A DNA stretch of 64,000 nt, from NCBI RefSeq assembly GCF_023053635.1, contig NC_086182.1, positions 1,439,001 through 1,503,000 on the forward strand, read 5' to 3'. Positions 9,887-21,100 of this stretch are shown here, one piece after another (the stretch's first letter is position 1; every line of letters starts with the position of its first letter). The DNA is from Elgaria multicarinata webbii. Taxonomy: Eukaryota > Chordata > Lepidosauria > Squamata > Anguidae. The notes below the pieces were generated by a model. The model saw only the letters and a program-made list of their open reading frames with translations. It was not told the origin of the DNA and searched no databases. The translations under genes and the position numbers were made by a program.

Positions 9887-10353
9887 ACTGGGTTCAGACA
9901 AAAATAGTCAAAGGGTGGTTATTTAATATGTGTTGTGTGGAAGTAGTTTTTTTAACCAACGTTGTGCAGAGTTGGCTATTTGAACCACCATTGGTTATTG
10001 TGTTGTGTGGAGGGCACCGTCAGTTATTTCCTTGGCCACAGTTGGTAATTTTGTCAGCCACAGAGTCGCAAGGCAAGAGTGATCAAAGTCCGCTGGACTG
10101 CCGCTCTAGTCCAGCTGGTAAAGTAGATTTCCAACAGCAATGGCTGATGGGATACTAGCAGGATGACTGAGAGGGGGGAAAGAGCAGCGGATGAGTGAAT
10201 CAACTCAGCATGGGCCAAGAGTCAACACAGTGCTGATCCTAATCCACACCACAGTTGATTATTACGTTGTGTGGAGAGTACCCTTTAGATAAACAACTGC
10301 TGAGTTAATTATTACCCCACCGTTAACTATCAGGTTGTCTGAACGCAGCCAGT
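9887..10353. mobile_element. Inverted-repeat MITE (TTCAGACAA ends)
   Basis: The left end ACTGGGTTCAGACAA and right end TTGTCTGAACGCAGCCAGT are inverted copies. The interior repeats GTTGTGTGGA and TTAACTAT-like motifs. It is non-coding. The superfamily is not fixed because no clear target duplication was found. Confidence 0.5.
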
Positions 10354-10512
10354 GTTTGCCAGGCAGATGAATCATTTTTCCTTCTTCCTACTTCCAGCAG
10401 GCACACTTCACAGGCAAAGCTCAAGTCCTTTAGTAGCCATCCATCTTAATTTGTAAATATTTATGGCTACTTAACAATCAAAGAATGTAGACGTTAGCCT
10501 TTTATTTATTAT

Positions 10513-10664
10513 TACCTTTCTTCGATTCTAAGATGCACTTTTTTCCCAATATAAACATCTCTAAAAATGGGGTGCGTCTTAGAATCGCAGGTGTGTCTTA
10601 GGGTTTTTTTTTCTGTTGGTGGTACTGAAATTAGTGTGCGTCTTACAATCGAAGAAATACGGTA
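10513..10664. mobile_element. Palindromic MITE, probably mariner-like
   Basis: TTTCTTCGATTCTAAGATGC at the left and GCGTCTTACAATCGAAGAAA at the right are inverted. Internal GTGCGTCTTAGAATCG copies make it strongly palindromic. TA-containing ends (TACC and GGTA) suit a TA target. It is about 150 bp and non-coding. Confidence 0.55.
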
Positions 10665-10870
10665 CATTTATATCCCACCATTTTTCCTCTTGCAAGGGGG
10701 TTTATGTGATCCTGCTGCTCTCCATTTTAGCCTCACAACAGCAGTCATGTGAGGAAGGTTAGGCTGGGAGTTGGTGACTGGTCCAAAATCACCCAGTGAG
10801 CTTCATGGCCATATGGGGCTAGAACCTGGGTCTACTGAGTCCCAGTCCAACACATCATGGAGAGTCTCAA
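10661..10870 (-). mobile_element. tRNA-derived SINE, family B
   Basis: This is the reverse of the family-B SINE. The tail (ATATCCC) is at the left, the body has CCAAAATCACCCAGTGAG, the box B is near GAACCTGGGTCT, and the box A side ends near CCAACACATCATGG. Other copies are at 20.19 (reverse), 35.50 and 47.58 kb. Confidence 0.65.
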
Positions 10871-10989
10871 CGTCTTCCCATCCTTCAGAAATTAAGACGG
10901 TGAACAGCTTGAGGCTTAGCAGCACACCTGGCTGTACAAGGGGAGGGGGCCTCTGGGAGGCTCACGGGGGCCACTCTGGAGACCACAGG

Positions 10990-12200
10990 GTTAGCTAGAT
11001 TTATTTATTAATTGTATTTCTGTACCACCTTTCTGAAAGGTGGTTTATAAAAAAGTCAGAAGATAAAACAATCAAATAAAAACATAGTCAAACACTACAA
11101 GCAACCTTAAAAAGCACAACAGCTTTAAAAGCCACGTTCCAAAGCTGTGTCTCAAGCCCCCTTCTGAATATGGAGTGGGGAGTCTGATAATAACTCCAGA
11201 GAGAGAGTTTGGGAGAAAGACTTTTCCTGTACGCCCCACATGTGGGGCCTCTCCGACAGATCTCAGTAACTGAGCAGGTTCATACGGAGACAGGCGGCCC
11301 CTCCAATAGCCAGGCCCAGGGTGGATTTGATTTAAATCAATTTGATTTAAATCATAATTTAAATCACTACTCAGAAAGACTCAGTTTAATCATGTGACAC
11401 CACCACCACCAAAAAAGTGCACTCTTCCTCGCTCTATTTTAGATAACTCAGAGTTACCAAAGACTCATTCTTGCTGGTATAATCTTAATATTTACAACCA
11501 GATGAAGGTTTCATTTTTAGAATAGCAACTTTTCAGATTAGTTTCACAGTTCTATATATAAAAAATGCTGATTTGGTTATACTATTAGAAACACATCATA
11601 GATAATTATGAAATTATTGAGAGGTGAACCATCTCCAGTTTAATAGGTTAATCATTCATGTTTGGACAACTTTTCTGCTGTACTTTATTGGAAGGAGAAA
11701 AATAATCTTACAGAAACCTCTGGAAGAGCATGACATTGTGAATGGATTAATGGAATTCATTTACCAAAAAATTTAAACAGCCTCATGCTACATAATTAAA
11801 AACTAATCCTTATTTCATGATGAATAACCTTTGGACTATAATGTATTTTAAATAGAAAACTATCTTTAGATAGAGTTTTCCTCAAAAAGCATTTTATTAA
11901 AAAAAAAATCCAATTTAAATTAAAAAATCCAATTTTTTTCTTTTAAATCATTGATTTTTATCCACTTTGGCCAGGCCCTAAGCCGTTTAGAGCTTTAAAG
12001 GTTAAAACAGACACCTTTAATTGACCCTGGAAAACAATGGGCAGCTGGTGGGAATCTTTCAGTATTGGGGTGATGGGATCATGATGCTATGGACTGGTTA
12101 GGAGCCCAGCTGCCATGTTTTGCACCAATTGACGCATCCATAAACTCTGCAAGGCTACCTTATGTGAGGTGCATTGCAATAGTCCAACCATAGCGTAACC
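10990..12200 (-). mobile_element. L2-clade LINE 3' end, split by a hAT element
   Basis: The left part (10995-11308) starts with the reverse tail TTTATTTATTAATTGTATTTC. The right part (11970-12200) continues the L2 3' region (AAGCCGTTTAGAGCTTTAAAGG). The split exactly flanks the hAT at 11317-11969. It is non-coding and old. Confidence 0.5.
11317..11969. mobile_element. hAT non-autonomous DNA transposon, AT-rich
   Basis: The ends are CAGGGTGGATTTGA and the inverted TTTTTATCCACTTTG. An exact 8-bp target duplication GCCAGGCC lies at 11309-11316 and 11970-11977. The ends carry palindromic GATTTAAATC runs. It is 653 bp with no transposase frame and is inserted in an older L2. Confidence 0.82.
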
Positions 12201-13710
12201 AAGGATTGGATGATGATGATGATGAACATCCCTTTGGATCGAGGCGGGGAACAACATTAGATACAAATACCATAAAATACATAAAACTGATTAAAACATA
12301 GAAATACTAATACAATATTAAATTTTGACTGGGTAGGCTTGCTGGAAGAGATCAGTCTTTATAGCTTTCTTGAATTTAGAAAAACTATTGGTGAACCTCT
12401 CCTGGCAGGCCATTCCACAGCCTGAGAGCAGCAGAAGAGAAAGTCCTCTGGGTAACAGTTGTCAGCTTAGTTTCAGCTGACTGTAGTAAATTCTTCCCAG
12501 AGGACCTAAGTGTGTGGGGTGGATTGTACGGGAGAAGGCAATCCCGCAGGTAACCTGGAAGTGATTTTAGAGTTGGTGTGTAATATGGTCACCCCTAGAT
12601 GTACCGGTGACCAACCTGGCTGCCATATTTTGAACTAGTGGACGTTTCCAGACTAGGCACAATGGTAGCCCTATCTAGAGCGCATTGCAGACATTGAGCC
12701 TTGAAGTTACTAGTGCTCACACTACCGTCTTTAGGTCTTCCAGCCCTAGGAAAGGGGACAGTTGATGCAACAGCCGAAGCTGATAGTAGGCACTCCTGGC
12801 CGTCGCATCTATCTGGGCTGTCATTTGGAGCGCTGGATCTAGGAGCACCCGCCAAGCTGTGAACACAGTCTTTTTAGGAGGAGTGTAGCCCTATCCAGAA
12901 CTGGTTGACACACCTCCAAACCCAAGTCAGAGCCCTTGACAGCAAGCACCTCCGTCTTGTCTGGATTCAACTTCAGTTTGTTTTTCCTCAACTGGCCCAT
13001 TACCACCTCCAAGCATTCATTCAGAGGAGACACACTATCCTTAACTGATGCTGTTATTGAAGGCATAGAGAAATATATTTGGGTGTCATCGGCACACTGA
13101 TAGCACCCCGCCCCATGCCTGTGGATGATCAATCCTAGCGGTTTCATGTAAATATTAAATAGCATTGGGGAAAGGATGGCACCTGGAACCACTAGAGCAC
13201 AGTGCCCCCGATTCCCAAATCCCTTAGGCAGTCCAGAAGGATACCATGGTCGATGGTTTTGAAAGCCGCTGAGAGATCCAAAAGTACCAGCACAGACACA
13301 CTACTCAAGCGTAGATCATCCATTCAGGTGACCATAGTGGTCCCAACTAGGGCTGTGTGCAGACCCTCTGATTTGCTTCAGATCCTGATTTGGACCTTCC
13401 GAATCGAGCCTGATTTGCTTTGGGTCAATGGACCTCCTCCAATTCGCTTCAGAACCAAATCCAAAGCAAGATTCAGATGTCCGAATCATTCCCATAGTCT
13501 TGCATTGGGAAAAAAATCTATAAACTCTTTATTTTTAAACATGGAAGTTGGTGACTATACAGATGTCCTGATGGTGGTCATGTGTGCTGAATTTCAGACA
13601 CATCTGTGCAGTGGTTTTCCTGTAATCCACTGGTAAAAATGATTTTTCAGGCAAACCAGTCAAAGCAAAGTGCCATAACTTTCTCATTTTTCATGAGACA
13701 AACACTTATG

Positions 13711-14634
13711 AAATTTGCAGATGACCAAAATTGGGTGGGATAGCTAATATCCTGGAAGACAGAAACAAACTTCAAAGTGATCTTGATAGGCTGGAGTGCC
13801 GGGCTGAAAACAACAGAATGAAATTTAATAGGGATAAATGCCAAGTTCTACATCTAGGAAATAGAAACCAAATGCACAGTTACAAGATGGGGGATACTTG
13901 GCTCAGCAATACTACAAACAAGAAGGATCTTGGAATTGTTGTAGATCACAAGCTGAATATGAGCCAACAGTGCGATATGGCTGCAAGAAAGGCAAATGCT
14001 ATTTTGGGCTGCATTAATAGAAGTACAGCTTCCAAATCGCAGAAGGTACTGGTTCTTCTCTATTCAGCCCTGGTTAGGCCTCATCTTGAGTATTGCATCC
14101 AGTTCTGGGCTCCACAAATCACGAAGGCCTTGTAGGCCCCTTCCAACTCTGCTATTCTATGATTCTAAGGACACAGACAAGCTGGAGCATGTTCAGAGGA
14201 GGGCAACCAGGATGATCAGGGGTCTGGAAACAAAGTCCTATGAAGAGAGACTGAAAAAACTGGGCATGTTTAGCCTGGAGAAGAGAAGACTGAGGGGAGA
14301 CATGATAGCACTCTTCAAATACTTGAAAGGTTGTCACACAGAGGAGGGCCAGGATCTCTTCTCGATCCTCCCAGAGTGCAGGACACGGAATAATGGGCTC
14401 AAGTTACAGAAAGCCAGATTCCAGCTGGACATCAGGAAAAACTTCGTGACTGTTGGAGCAGTACGACAATGGAATCAGTTACCTAGGGAGTTTGTGGGCT
14501 CTCCCATTAGAGTCATTCAAGAGGCAGATAGACAACCATCTGTCAGGCATGCTTTAAGGTGGATTCCTGCATTGAGCAGGGGGTTGGACTCGATGGCCTT
14601 ATAGGCCCCTTCCAACTCTACTATTCTATGATTC
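13711..14634 (+). mobile_element. CR1 LINE, 5'-truncated, inserted in the mariner-like element
   Basis: It starts at the reverse-transcriptase active-site region (AAATTTGCAGATGACC). It continues through [33 protein letters not shown] and the C-terminus, and ends with the CR1 tail (CCTTCCAACTCTACTATTCT, then ATTCTATG repeats). Frame is lost at a 39-bp internal insertion (14128-14166) and near the C-terminus. Confidence 0.85.
14128..14166 (+). mobile_element. 39-bp CR1 3' tail inserted inside CR1
   Basis: The terminal CR1 sequence from CCTTGTAGGCC to ATTCTATGATTCT sits in the middle of the CR1 coding region, between QITK and the DKLEHVQ block. It is flanked by AAGG at 14124-14127 and 14167-14170. 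The uninterrupted copies at 15.7 and 38.7 kb lack it. It reads as a severely truncated retrotransposition with a 4-bp duplication, or a template switch. Confidence 0.65.
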
Positions 14635-15131
14635 TATGTATTTTGGTGACCTTACAGATACCCTGGAATTGCTTATGTGTACCAAATTTCAGAAACATCT
14701 GTGCATTGGAATTTCTGTAATCCACTGCTTAAAATGTGATTTTTCAAGGAAACAGAGCAGCTACTCAAAGAGCAATTTGAGAAGTTGTATAATCAAGTTC
14801 ACACTATCCCTTCTCTTACCTCTGTGTGTTTTTGAAGTGCAAATCTCCTCTACTTGAGTTTTCTTTTGTGTGTTCTGAAGCTAACACATCCCTGAGGCCC
14901 TTCTGAATTCAGGATTTGGATCCAAAGCGGTGCACAGCTCTAGTCTCAACTCTGTATCCTGCCCTGAAGCCAGTTTGAAATGGGTCTAGAAAATCTGTGT
15001 CATCCAAAGCTGCTTGGAGTCGGAAGGGAACGGCCCCCTCAATGAGCTTGCTGAAAAATGGAAGATTTGATACTGGTCTACAGTTATTAAGATCCAGGGG
15101 ATCCAGGGAGGGCCAGATCAGACTGACTTAG

Positions 15132-15220
15132 GAATGCTCACAGCTGGCACACACAACGCAGTTGGACAAACACACTCCTTGTTTGCCCAACTATATTTAG
15201 TGTGTCAGCTGTGAGCGTTC
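15132..15220. repeat. Short palindrome (MITE-like)
   Basis: GAATGCTCACAGCTG at the left and CAGCTGTGAGCGTTC at the right are inverted. The arms continue inwards (GTTGGACAAAC against TTTGCCCAAC). It is about 89 bp in total. Confidence 0.6.
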
Positions 15221-15446
15221 ACACTCCTTGCCACCTGAAGGTCTAGGGCCAGCATAGGATCCAGGAGCACTCCCAGTTATGTGCTCGAACTTTCACAGAT
15301 GATACTTTCCAGTCCCTTTCCAAACATGCAGCAATGCCTGATCAGAGGTTGAAAATTAAAAATGGCCATGGAACGCATCTGGCACCCACTGCAGCAATGT
15401 ATGGATAAATTAACCCAGGATTAACCCAAGTTCTACATAAATTAAC

Positions 15447-16198
15447 CCAAGTTCTACATTTAGGGAATAGAAACCAAATGCACAGTTACAAGATGGGGGA
15501 CACTTGGCTCAGCAATACTACAAATGAGAAAGATCTTGGAATTGTTGCAGATCGCAAGCTGAACATGAGCCAACAGTGCGATATGGCTGCAAGAAAGGCA
15601 AATGCTATTTTGGGCTGCATTAATAGAAGTATAGCTTCCAAATCATGTGAGGTACTGGTTCCTCTCTATTCGGCCCTGGTTAGGCCTCATCTAGAGTATT
15701 GTGTCCAGTTCTGGGCTCCACAATTCAAGAAGGATGCAGACAAGCTGGAGCGTGTTCAGAAGAGGGCAACCAGGATGATCAGAGGTCTAGAAACAAAGCC
15801 CTATGAAGAGAGACTGAAAGAACTGGGCATGTTTAGCCTGGAGAAGAGAAGATGGAGGGGAGACATGATAGCACTCTTCAAATACTTAAAAGGTTGTCAC
15901 ACAGAGGAGGGCCAGGATCTCTTCTCGATCCTCCCAGAGTGCAGGACACGGAATAACGGGCTCAAGTTAAAGGAAGCCAGATTCCGGCTGGACATCAGGA
16001 AAAACTTCCTGACTGTTAGAACAGTACGACAATGGAATCAGTTACCTAGGGAGGTTGTGGGCTCTCCCACACTAGAAGCATTCAAGAGGCAGCTGGACAA
16101 CCTTCTGTCAGGGATGCTTTAGGGTGGATTCCTGCATTGAGCAGGGGGTTGGACTCGATGGCCTTGTAGGCCCCTTCCAACTCTGCTATTCTATGATT
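15447..16198 (+). mobile_element. CR1 LINE, 5'-truncated, frame largely intact
   Basis: The frame 15478-16122 (214 codons) covers the CR1 ORF2 C-terminal region from [14 protein letters not shown] to QLDNLLSGML, without a break, and the standard tail follows. The left edge shows a 21-bp tandem duplication ending AACCCAAGTTCTACAT at about 15420-15459. It is a fairly young copy. Confidence 0.88.
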
Positions 16199-17150
16199 TG
16201 CTGCTGTTATGTGTGGGTGCCATTATAGGTTAATGTGGAACTGTACTTCCACCAGTTCAGAAGCTGCAGCTATTGCAGAATGCAGCAGTGGGGTACCAAC
16301 ATCATACAGGAATCATCTGGAAACTGAGCTATGTGCTTGAGAAGTTGTTTGTTGGCTAGGCAGGGCTTGGTGGAGCTGTATACCAGATATTAAACGTTGA
16401 GAAATAAAAGAAAAACAAAAGCGACCTCTGTTGCTCCATAAAACTGCAAAAAGTCCTTGGCAGAAGCTGGGAATTAATTTACTGGAATTTAAAGGAGGCT
16501 TGTTTTATTTATTTGAGCATGTGTAATCTTTTCAACTCACAAGAACTTGTTGCATGAAGCCATAAATTATATCTGCTTTGCATGCATGCAGGGAGAGATG
16601 CTCTAATACAAGACCGCTCGGCAATCTTGAACTCATTGACCATGCCTGTAAAGAGGCAAGGGTCCTGCATCGGCCTAGAGACGGTCCAGTTGTCCGCACA
16701 GAAGAGGTTTCCAGGGCAGGTGCTTTGTGTGTTGGGGGGCAGAGGAGCTTGTCCTTTGGGGGGCTTTTTGCCCAGTCCTGACTTGCTGGCACCTTGAGCA
16801 CTCTGGGAATTCATTCACATCTACTGAAAGAGGAACTTCCAGGTCACAAGTGTCCCTTGAGTACAGAGTTCCTGACCTCAGGAGTCACGGATCTGGGAGA
16901 ACTTGGCTGGCTGGGAGTTGCGGCAGCCAGCCAGCTCCCTGCAGTTAGAGTCTAGAAGTGCCCACCGGGTGCAGAATCCACTGACGGTGCAGTCGGGTGG
17001 CTCTTGTCTGGCTTCAGTAGGGAGGAAGCTGGCTGGGTCAGACATCGTTGAGGAAGGGCTTTGAGCTCATGGAATGCTCATGGAATTGGTCCCACTGCAG
17101 CTGGGGGTCTGGCGGGAAAGGCCTCTGCTGCGGCCAGCGCCTTGACGTTG
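16199..17150. other. TMEM150A intron 1 sequence, nothing recognised
   Basis: I see no exon with plausible splice sites and protein similarity, and no clear repeat. A (CATG)n-like run near 16580 and short G-rich tracts are the only notable features. Confidence 0.4.
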
Positions 17151-17154
17151 CTTT

Positions 17155-17460
17155 CCCCCTCGTATCGTTTCTTTCATTCCTTTACTGCTCAGTAGGCAAA
17201 CTCTGGAGGGTTTACAGAAAGCAAAATCTTAAGAATGCAGTCTAAAACATAACATAAAAACCATTTACATGCAAAAACAATTTATAACAATCAGCAATAA
17301 AAATCGTATGCTGTCAAATGCATGGGAAAACAGGAAAGTCTTCACCGAGCACTGGAAGGATGACCATGCTGGTACCAGGGGAGAGCGTTCCATAGTTGTG
17401 GGGTGACAACCCAAAGGCCCACTCAGTTGTTGCCATCCTCTGAACCTCCCTGGGGGGGGG
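17155..17460 (-). repeat. L2-like LINE 3' end
   Basis: Reverse-orientation sequence shares blocks with the copy at 39.96-40.33 kb, including TATGCTGTCAAATGC and GATGACCATGCTGGTACCAGG. It is old and non-coding. Confidence 0.5.
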
Positions 17461-18041
17461 CTGGAGGAGGGCCTCGGGTGGCGATCGTCATGTGCAGGAG
17501 GAAGGGGAGGGCCGTCCCAGGGGAGGGGCCCCCTCAGTTGTCACAGGGAGGCTGCGTGGAGGCTGCAAGGGCCTGGGAGTTGCTCCGTGAAACCTGCCGT
17601 TCCTGGGCTCCAGGCAAACTTCCTACAGCCTTCGCATCAAGGGCTGAATGCGTGAGGGACTTGGGAGAGCTTGTAGCCGTTGATGCTGCTGAGTGGCGGT
17701 GGGGGCAGGAAAGTGTCCTGTGGGCCGTTGCAGGTGACCTGTGATGATGGTTTTCTCCCCGACGTGGGGTGGTAGAACCGACATGCCTCCCCCAAGTCCT
17801 TTCTAGTGCAGTCTCAGAAACTGGTGGCTGCAGTACATACTTTCCCATATTTTCATTGCAAACTTTGTAGCAGCTGAGACTGCCTGACTGACCCATTGTG
17901 TTCTGCTTCTCTTCCAGGAGGTGACTTCTGATGGTTCAGGAGGCCTTGAGCTAGAGCCAGTGCCCGCCCGCCCGCCCCCTCCCTTTTCCTCTCCTTCCCC
18001 CCTCCCCTCCCTCCTCATCTGAGTCTTCCCCTCCCCCCCAG

Positions 18042-18133
18042 ACACCTGTTGTGTACCTGCACTCACTAATGACAGCGTGGATCCTCCTCCCCATCAGCCT
18101 CTCTGCCTTCTCAATCACAGGAATATGGATTGT
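18042..18133 (+). CDS. TMEM150A: TMEM150A exon with canonical start (codons 1-22 in part)
   Basis: The acceptor CTCCCCCCCAG ends at 18041. The ATG at 18069-18071 gives [20 protein letters not shown], nearly the human start as recalled. The donor GTAAGA begins at 18134 and the exon ends after two bases of codon 22. 18042-18068 is either 5' UTR or part of an N-terminal extension. Confidence 0.92.
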
Positions 18134-21100
18134 GTAAGAGTTGCCTTCATTTTTGTTTGGCTTGTGCATGAAAGGAAGGCTAGCCTGAAAAGTGCGCGGA
18201 TGTCTTGTGCCTTGGGGCTCCCAGCCAGGTCTCTGTCCTTGCGCTCTGGGGTGTTTCTGTGGAGTTGGGCCTCCCCCTCAGGAGGGATTTTGCTGGGAGA
18301 ATCACTTGCCATGGGGAGATTCAGCAAATCCGTCTTCAAGCTGTGCCCTTCTCATTCTCTGCACATGCTCCTGGGCCACACAGACCCTTGCCACCTTGAG
18401 GTTTTGCCCCAGTACAGTGTAAACGACACCTGAATGGCGCACAGTGTTTCCCTCCACAGTGGGTCAAGGTGACCCCCATCTTTGGAACAGGGAACTAGGC
18501 CTCCCCCCTTTTTTTCTGTTGTTTTGTTTTGTTGCTGCCTATGTAGCTCTGGCTGTTGGAAGAGTATTCCTTATCTTCAGCTGAAACCTGCCTTCCTGTA
18601 ACTTAAAGCTACTTCAAATTGAAAGATTTAATCTCTCCCTTCCAGATTTTATCAGATGTTCCGTGTATGAAATGTGCAATACATTGGCATGGGTCGCTTA
18701 CCTCTTTGAGTAGTTTCAAAAATTGTGGCCCTATTTCCAATAGGGAACACATTTATTTTATTTTGGCTGCCTTGAGAGAGTGCAGACACCATGTCCCAAC
18801 CTTGCTTGCTGCCCTGGCCTCTCTGGAGGAGGACCCGGCCTGCGGAGTGCAGCGTTTGTTGCCAAGTTAAAAGGCTGATTGATGACTTTGTGCCACTCTT
18901 CAGCATTACTTTTAACACGTAATCTAGTACTTCCAGCTGGAGGTCCCACAGCACAAGGGCGGGTAAGTTTCCCCTTGGGAAAGTAAGCACAGTTCCGGAG
19001 GTACAACTTGCCCAGAGAAGGAGGGGGCTCCTCCACATGGCCCCGCTCCGCCATAGCAGCTTGTGGTCCAGGCAGGGGCGTCCCGCGTCCCGGCCTCAGC
19101 CTGCAGCCACTGCAAGGAACTTTGTCTTCCGCCTCCTGTGGGGAGGGGGAGATGGTGGGGGCTTTGCAAAGGACATTGTGATGGAGGCCGTGGCCATGTG
19201 GTGTGGAATCGGCTTTTGGCCAGCTCCGTTCCAGGGAATCAGATGGAGTAATACTATGAAGCTGTGCTTTTATGGAAACAATGTTTGTCTTGCCCTGCTG
19301 CCTTGGCTCAGGCACAATAGCAGCCATTTTGAAAGCCCCTCTAGCTCTTCGCTCACTTTAATCTCCTGTACCGAGGTGTGGCTGCCACTGGTGACGGCTC
19401 CTTGTAGTCAGTACACGCGCATGCAGCTGTGGGGGGATCAGAGCCGCCTTTCCATGAAGGGTCCACTGGGTTGCATGCAAAGTGTGAGCACAGCAGAAGC
19501 ACAGAGTCACAGGAGGGAGGACGAAATGCACCCAACGTGATGGGGAACCCTGAGCACAATGTGAAGCGTTTTCGCTGGCAACTGCAGCCCTGTGCAAGCA
19601 ATTGTGGGGGCACAGGCAGCAAAGGAAGGGGCAGGTCTTTAAACACCATTGGCATAGAAGGGATGGTGAATAAACAGACCGTTGCTCCATGTCTTGCTAA
19701 GACGAATGTGTCATTGGGCCATAGAATGACAAGCTTGTGCAGAAGCCTACAGGCCTGAGGTGGAAGTCTGGTTCTCTCCTGGCTGCTGTTTCAGCAGTTT
19801 CCTCCGGGGAGCGAAGCATCACCCGGGGTCCTGCTGCTGCTGCCATGACCACCCTCTCTCTGGTCCTGGTCTGGGTTAGTGGAGTGACTGCATCACCTCT
19901 TTTGAAGTCAAATGTGACTGTGTTGGGCTTCCTGGGCAGTTTCCCACTTAAGTATATATTGAATCTGATAGCACTGTGGTCACTGTTACCGATTCAGCAA
20001 TATTTACATCTTGTATTAGGTCCTGGGCAGCACCATTTAGGATTAAGTCCACGGTTGCTTCCCCTCTGGTCAGTTCCTTGACCAACTGTTCTAAGGCACA
20101 GACATTTAGGACATCAAGAAATTGAACATCTTTGTCATGACTAGAATATGCATTTATCCAGTCAATGTGAGGATAATTGAAGTCACCCATTATTTATTTA
20201 TTTATTTTTATTTGTTGCATTTATATCTCGCCTTTTTTCCTCCAAGGAACCCAAGGCGGTGTGCATAATCCTCCTCCTCTCCATTTTTATCCTCACAACA
20301 ACAACCCTGTGTGGTAGGCTGAGCTGAGGGTCTGTGCCTGGCCCAAAGTCACCCAGTGGGTTTCCATGGCCGAGTGGGGACTAGAACCCGGATCTCCCAA
20401 CTCCCAGTCCAACACTTCAGCCACTACACCACACAGGCTCTCAACACTTTATTATTACAACACTTGCTCATTAGGAGGCCTGCTTGATTTCTTTTTCCAT
20501 TTCAAGGTCACCCTTGAGGTGGGGGTGGGGGTGGGGGTGGGGGTGGGGGAGAGATCACATTCTTATCTTGTCTCCCAGAGGCTGTTTTGCAACAATCCTC
20601 AGTTGGGCTGGCTTTCTGGGTAAACAGCACAGAAGCAGAGAACAAGTTGAAAGTGTCAGCCCTGAAGCTCTGGGATTGCTGGGAATTTTCCATAGCCTTC
20701 CTCCCAGTGGTGGAAACTTCCAGGATTAGGGTGACACGGTTTACTGCAGCTGCCCTGGCAGGAAGGTGGTGGGCAAAGAATCCCTCCTCTTGCTTGTGAC
20801 AATGGGTACTTCCCAGCTCCAAACTTTGATTGACTCTTTGAACAAGTGGGGCTCTGAATTGCTGTCCCGAGAGAAGACGTTAGGTGAGCAGGGCCTGAAG
20901 GGTGGGGACAACCCTTTGATGGCTGACCTAGAAGCGATTCCTGGGATACAGGTAGGTGGGGGACCCTAAAGCCATAGAAAGAGGTGCCTGCTTGCCACTT
21001 TGTCCCTCAGTTGTAGAGTGCTATGCTCTTTAGGAAGGACAACGGGGGGTGTCCTTGGAATCCTTGGCCTGTTTATACCCCCCCACACATACACACACCT

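Larger units (their letters stand above)
13350..14940. mobile_element. Mariner-like MITE carrying a CR1 insertion
   Basis: The ends are GGGCTGTGTGCAGACC and the inverted GGTGCACAGCTC, flanked by TA at 13348-13349 and 14941-14942. The L2 reading frame resumes on either side. Without the CR1 at 13711-14634 the element is about 670 bp. It carries internal direct repeats (ACATCTGTGCA near 13600 and 14695; GTAATCCACTG near 13621 and 14717). It is non-coding. Confidence 0.75.
12208..15120 (-). mobile_element. L2-clade LINE (reverse-transcriptase region and 3' end), split by a mariner-like element
   Basis: Read on the minus strand, 15120-14943 encodes NYRPVSNLPFFSKLIE and FQTGFRAGYR. The frame resumes across the insertion at 13347 with [18 protein letters not shown], then GAILSPMLFNIYMKPLG and the active-site region CADDTQIYF near 13090. 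This is the L2 reverse-transcriptase order. Only scattered breaks remain in 12839-13192. The 3' part runs to an (ATG)n stretch at about 12208. Host TMEM150A intron 1 surrounds it. Confidence 0.7.

Noticed and set aside
17906-18020. A possible extra TMEM150A exon after TCTTCCAG at 17917
   Set aside because: There is no good donor before the strong acceptor at 18041, and the peptide is proline-rich without similarity.
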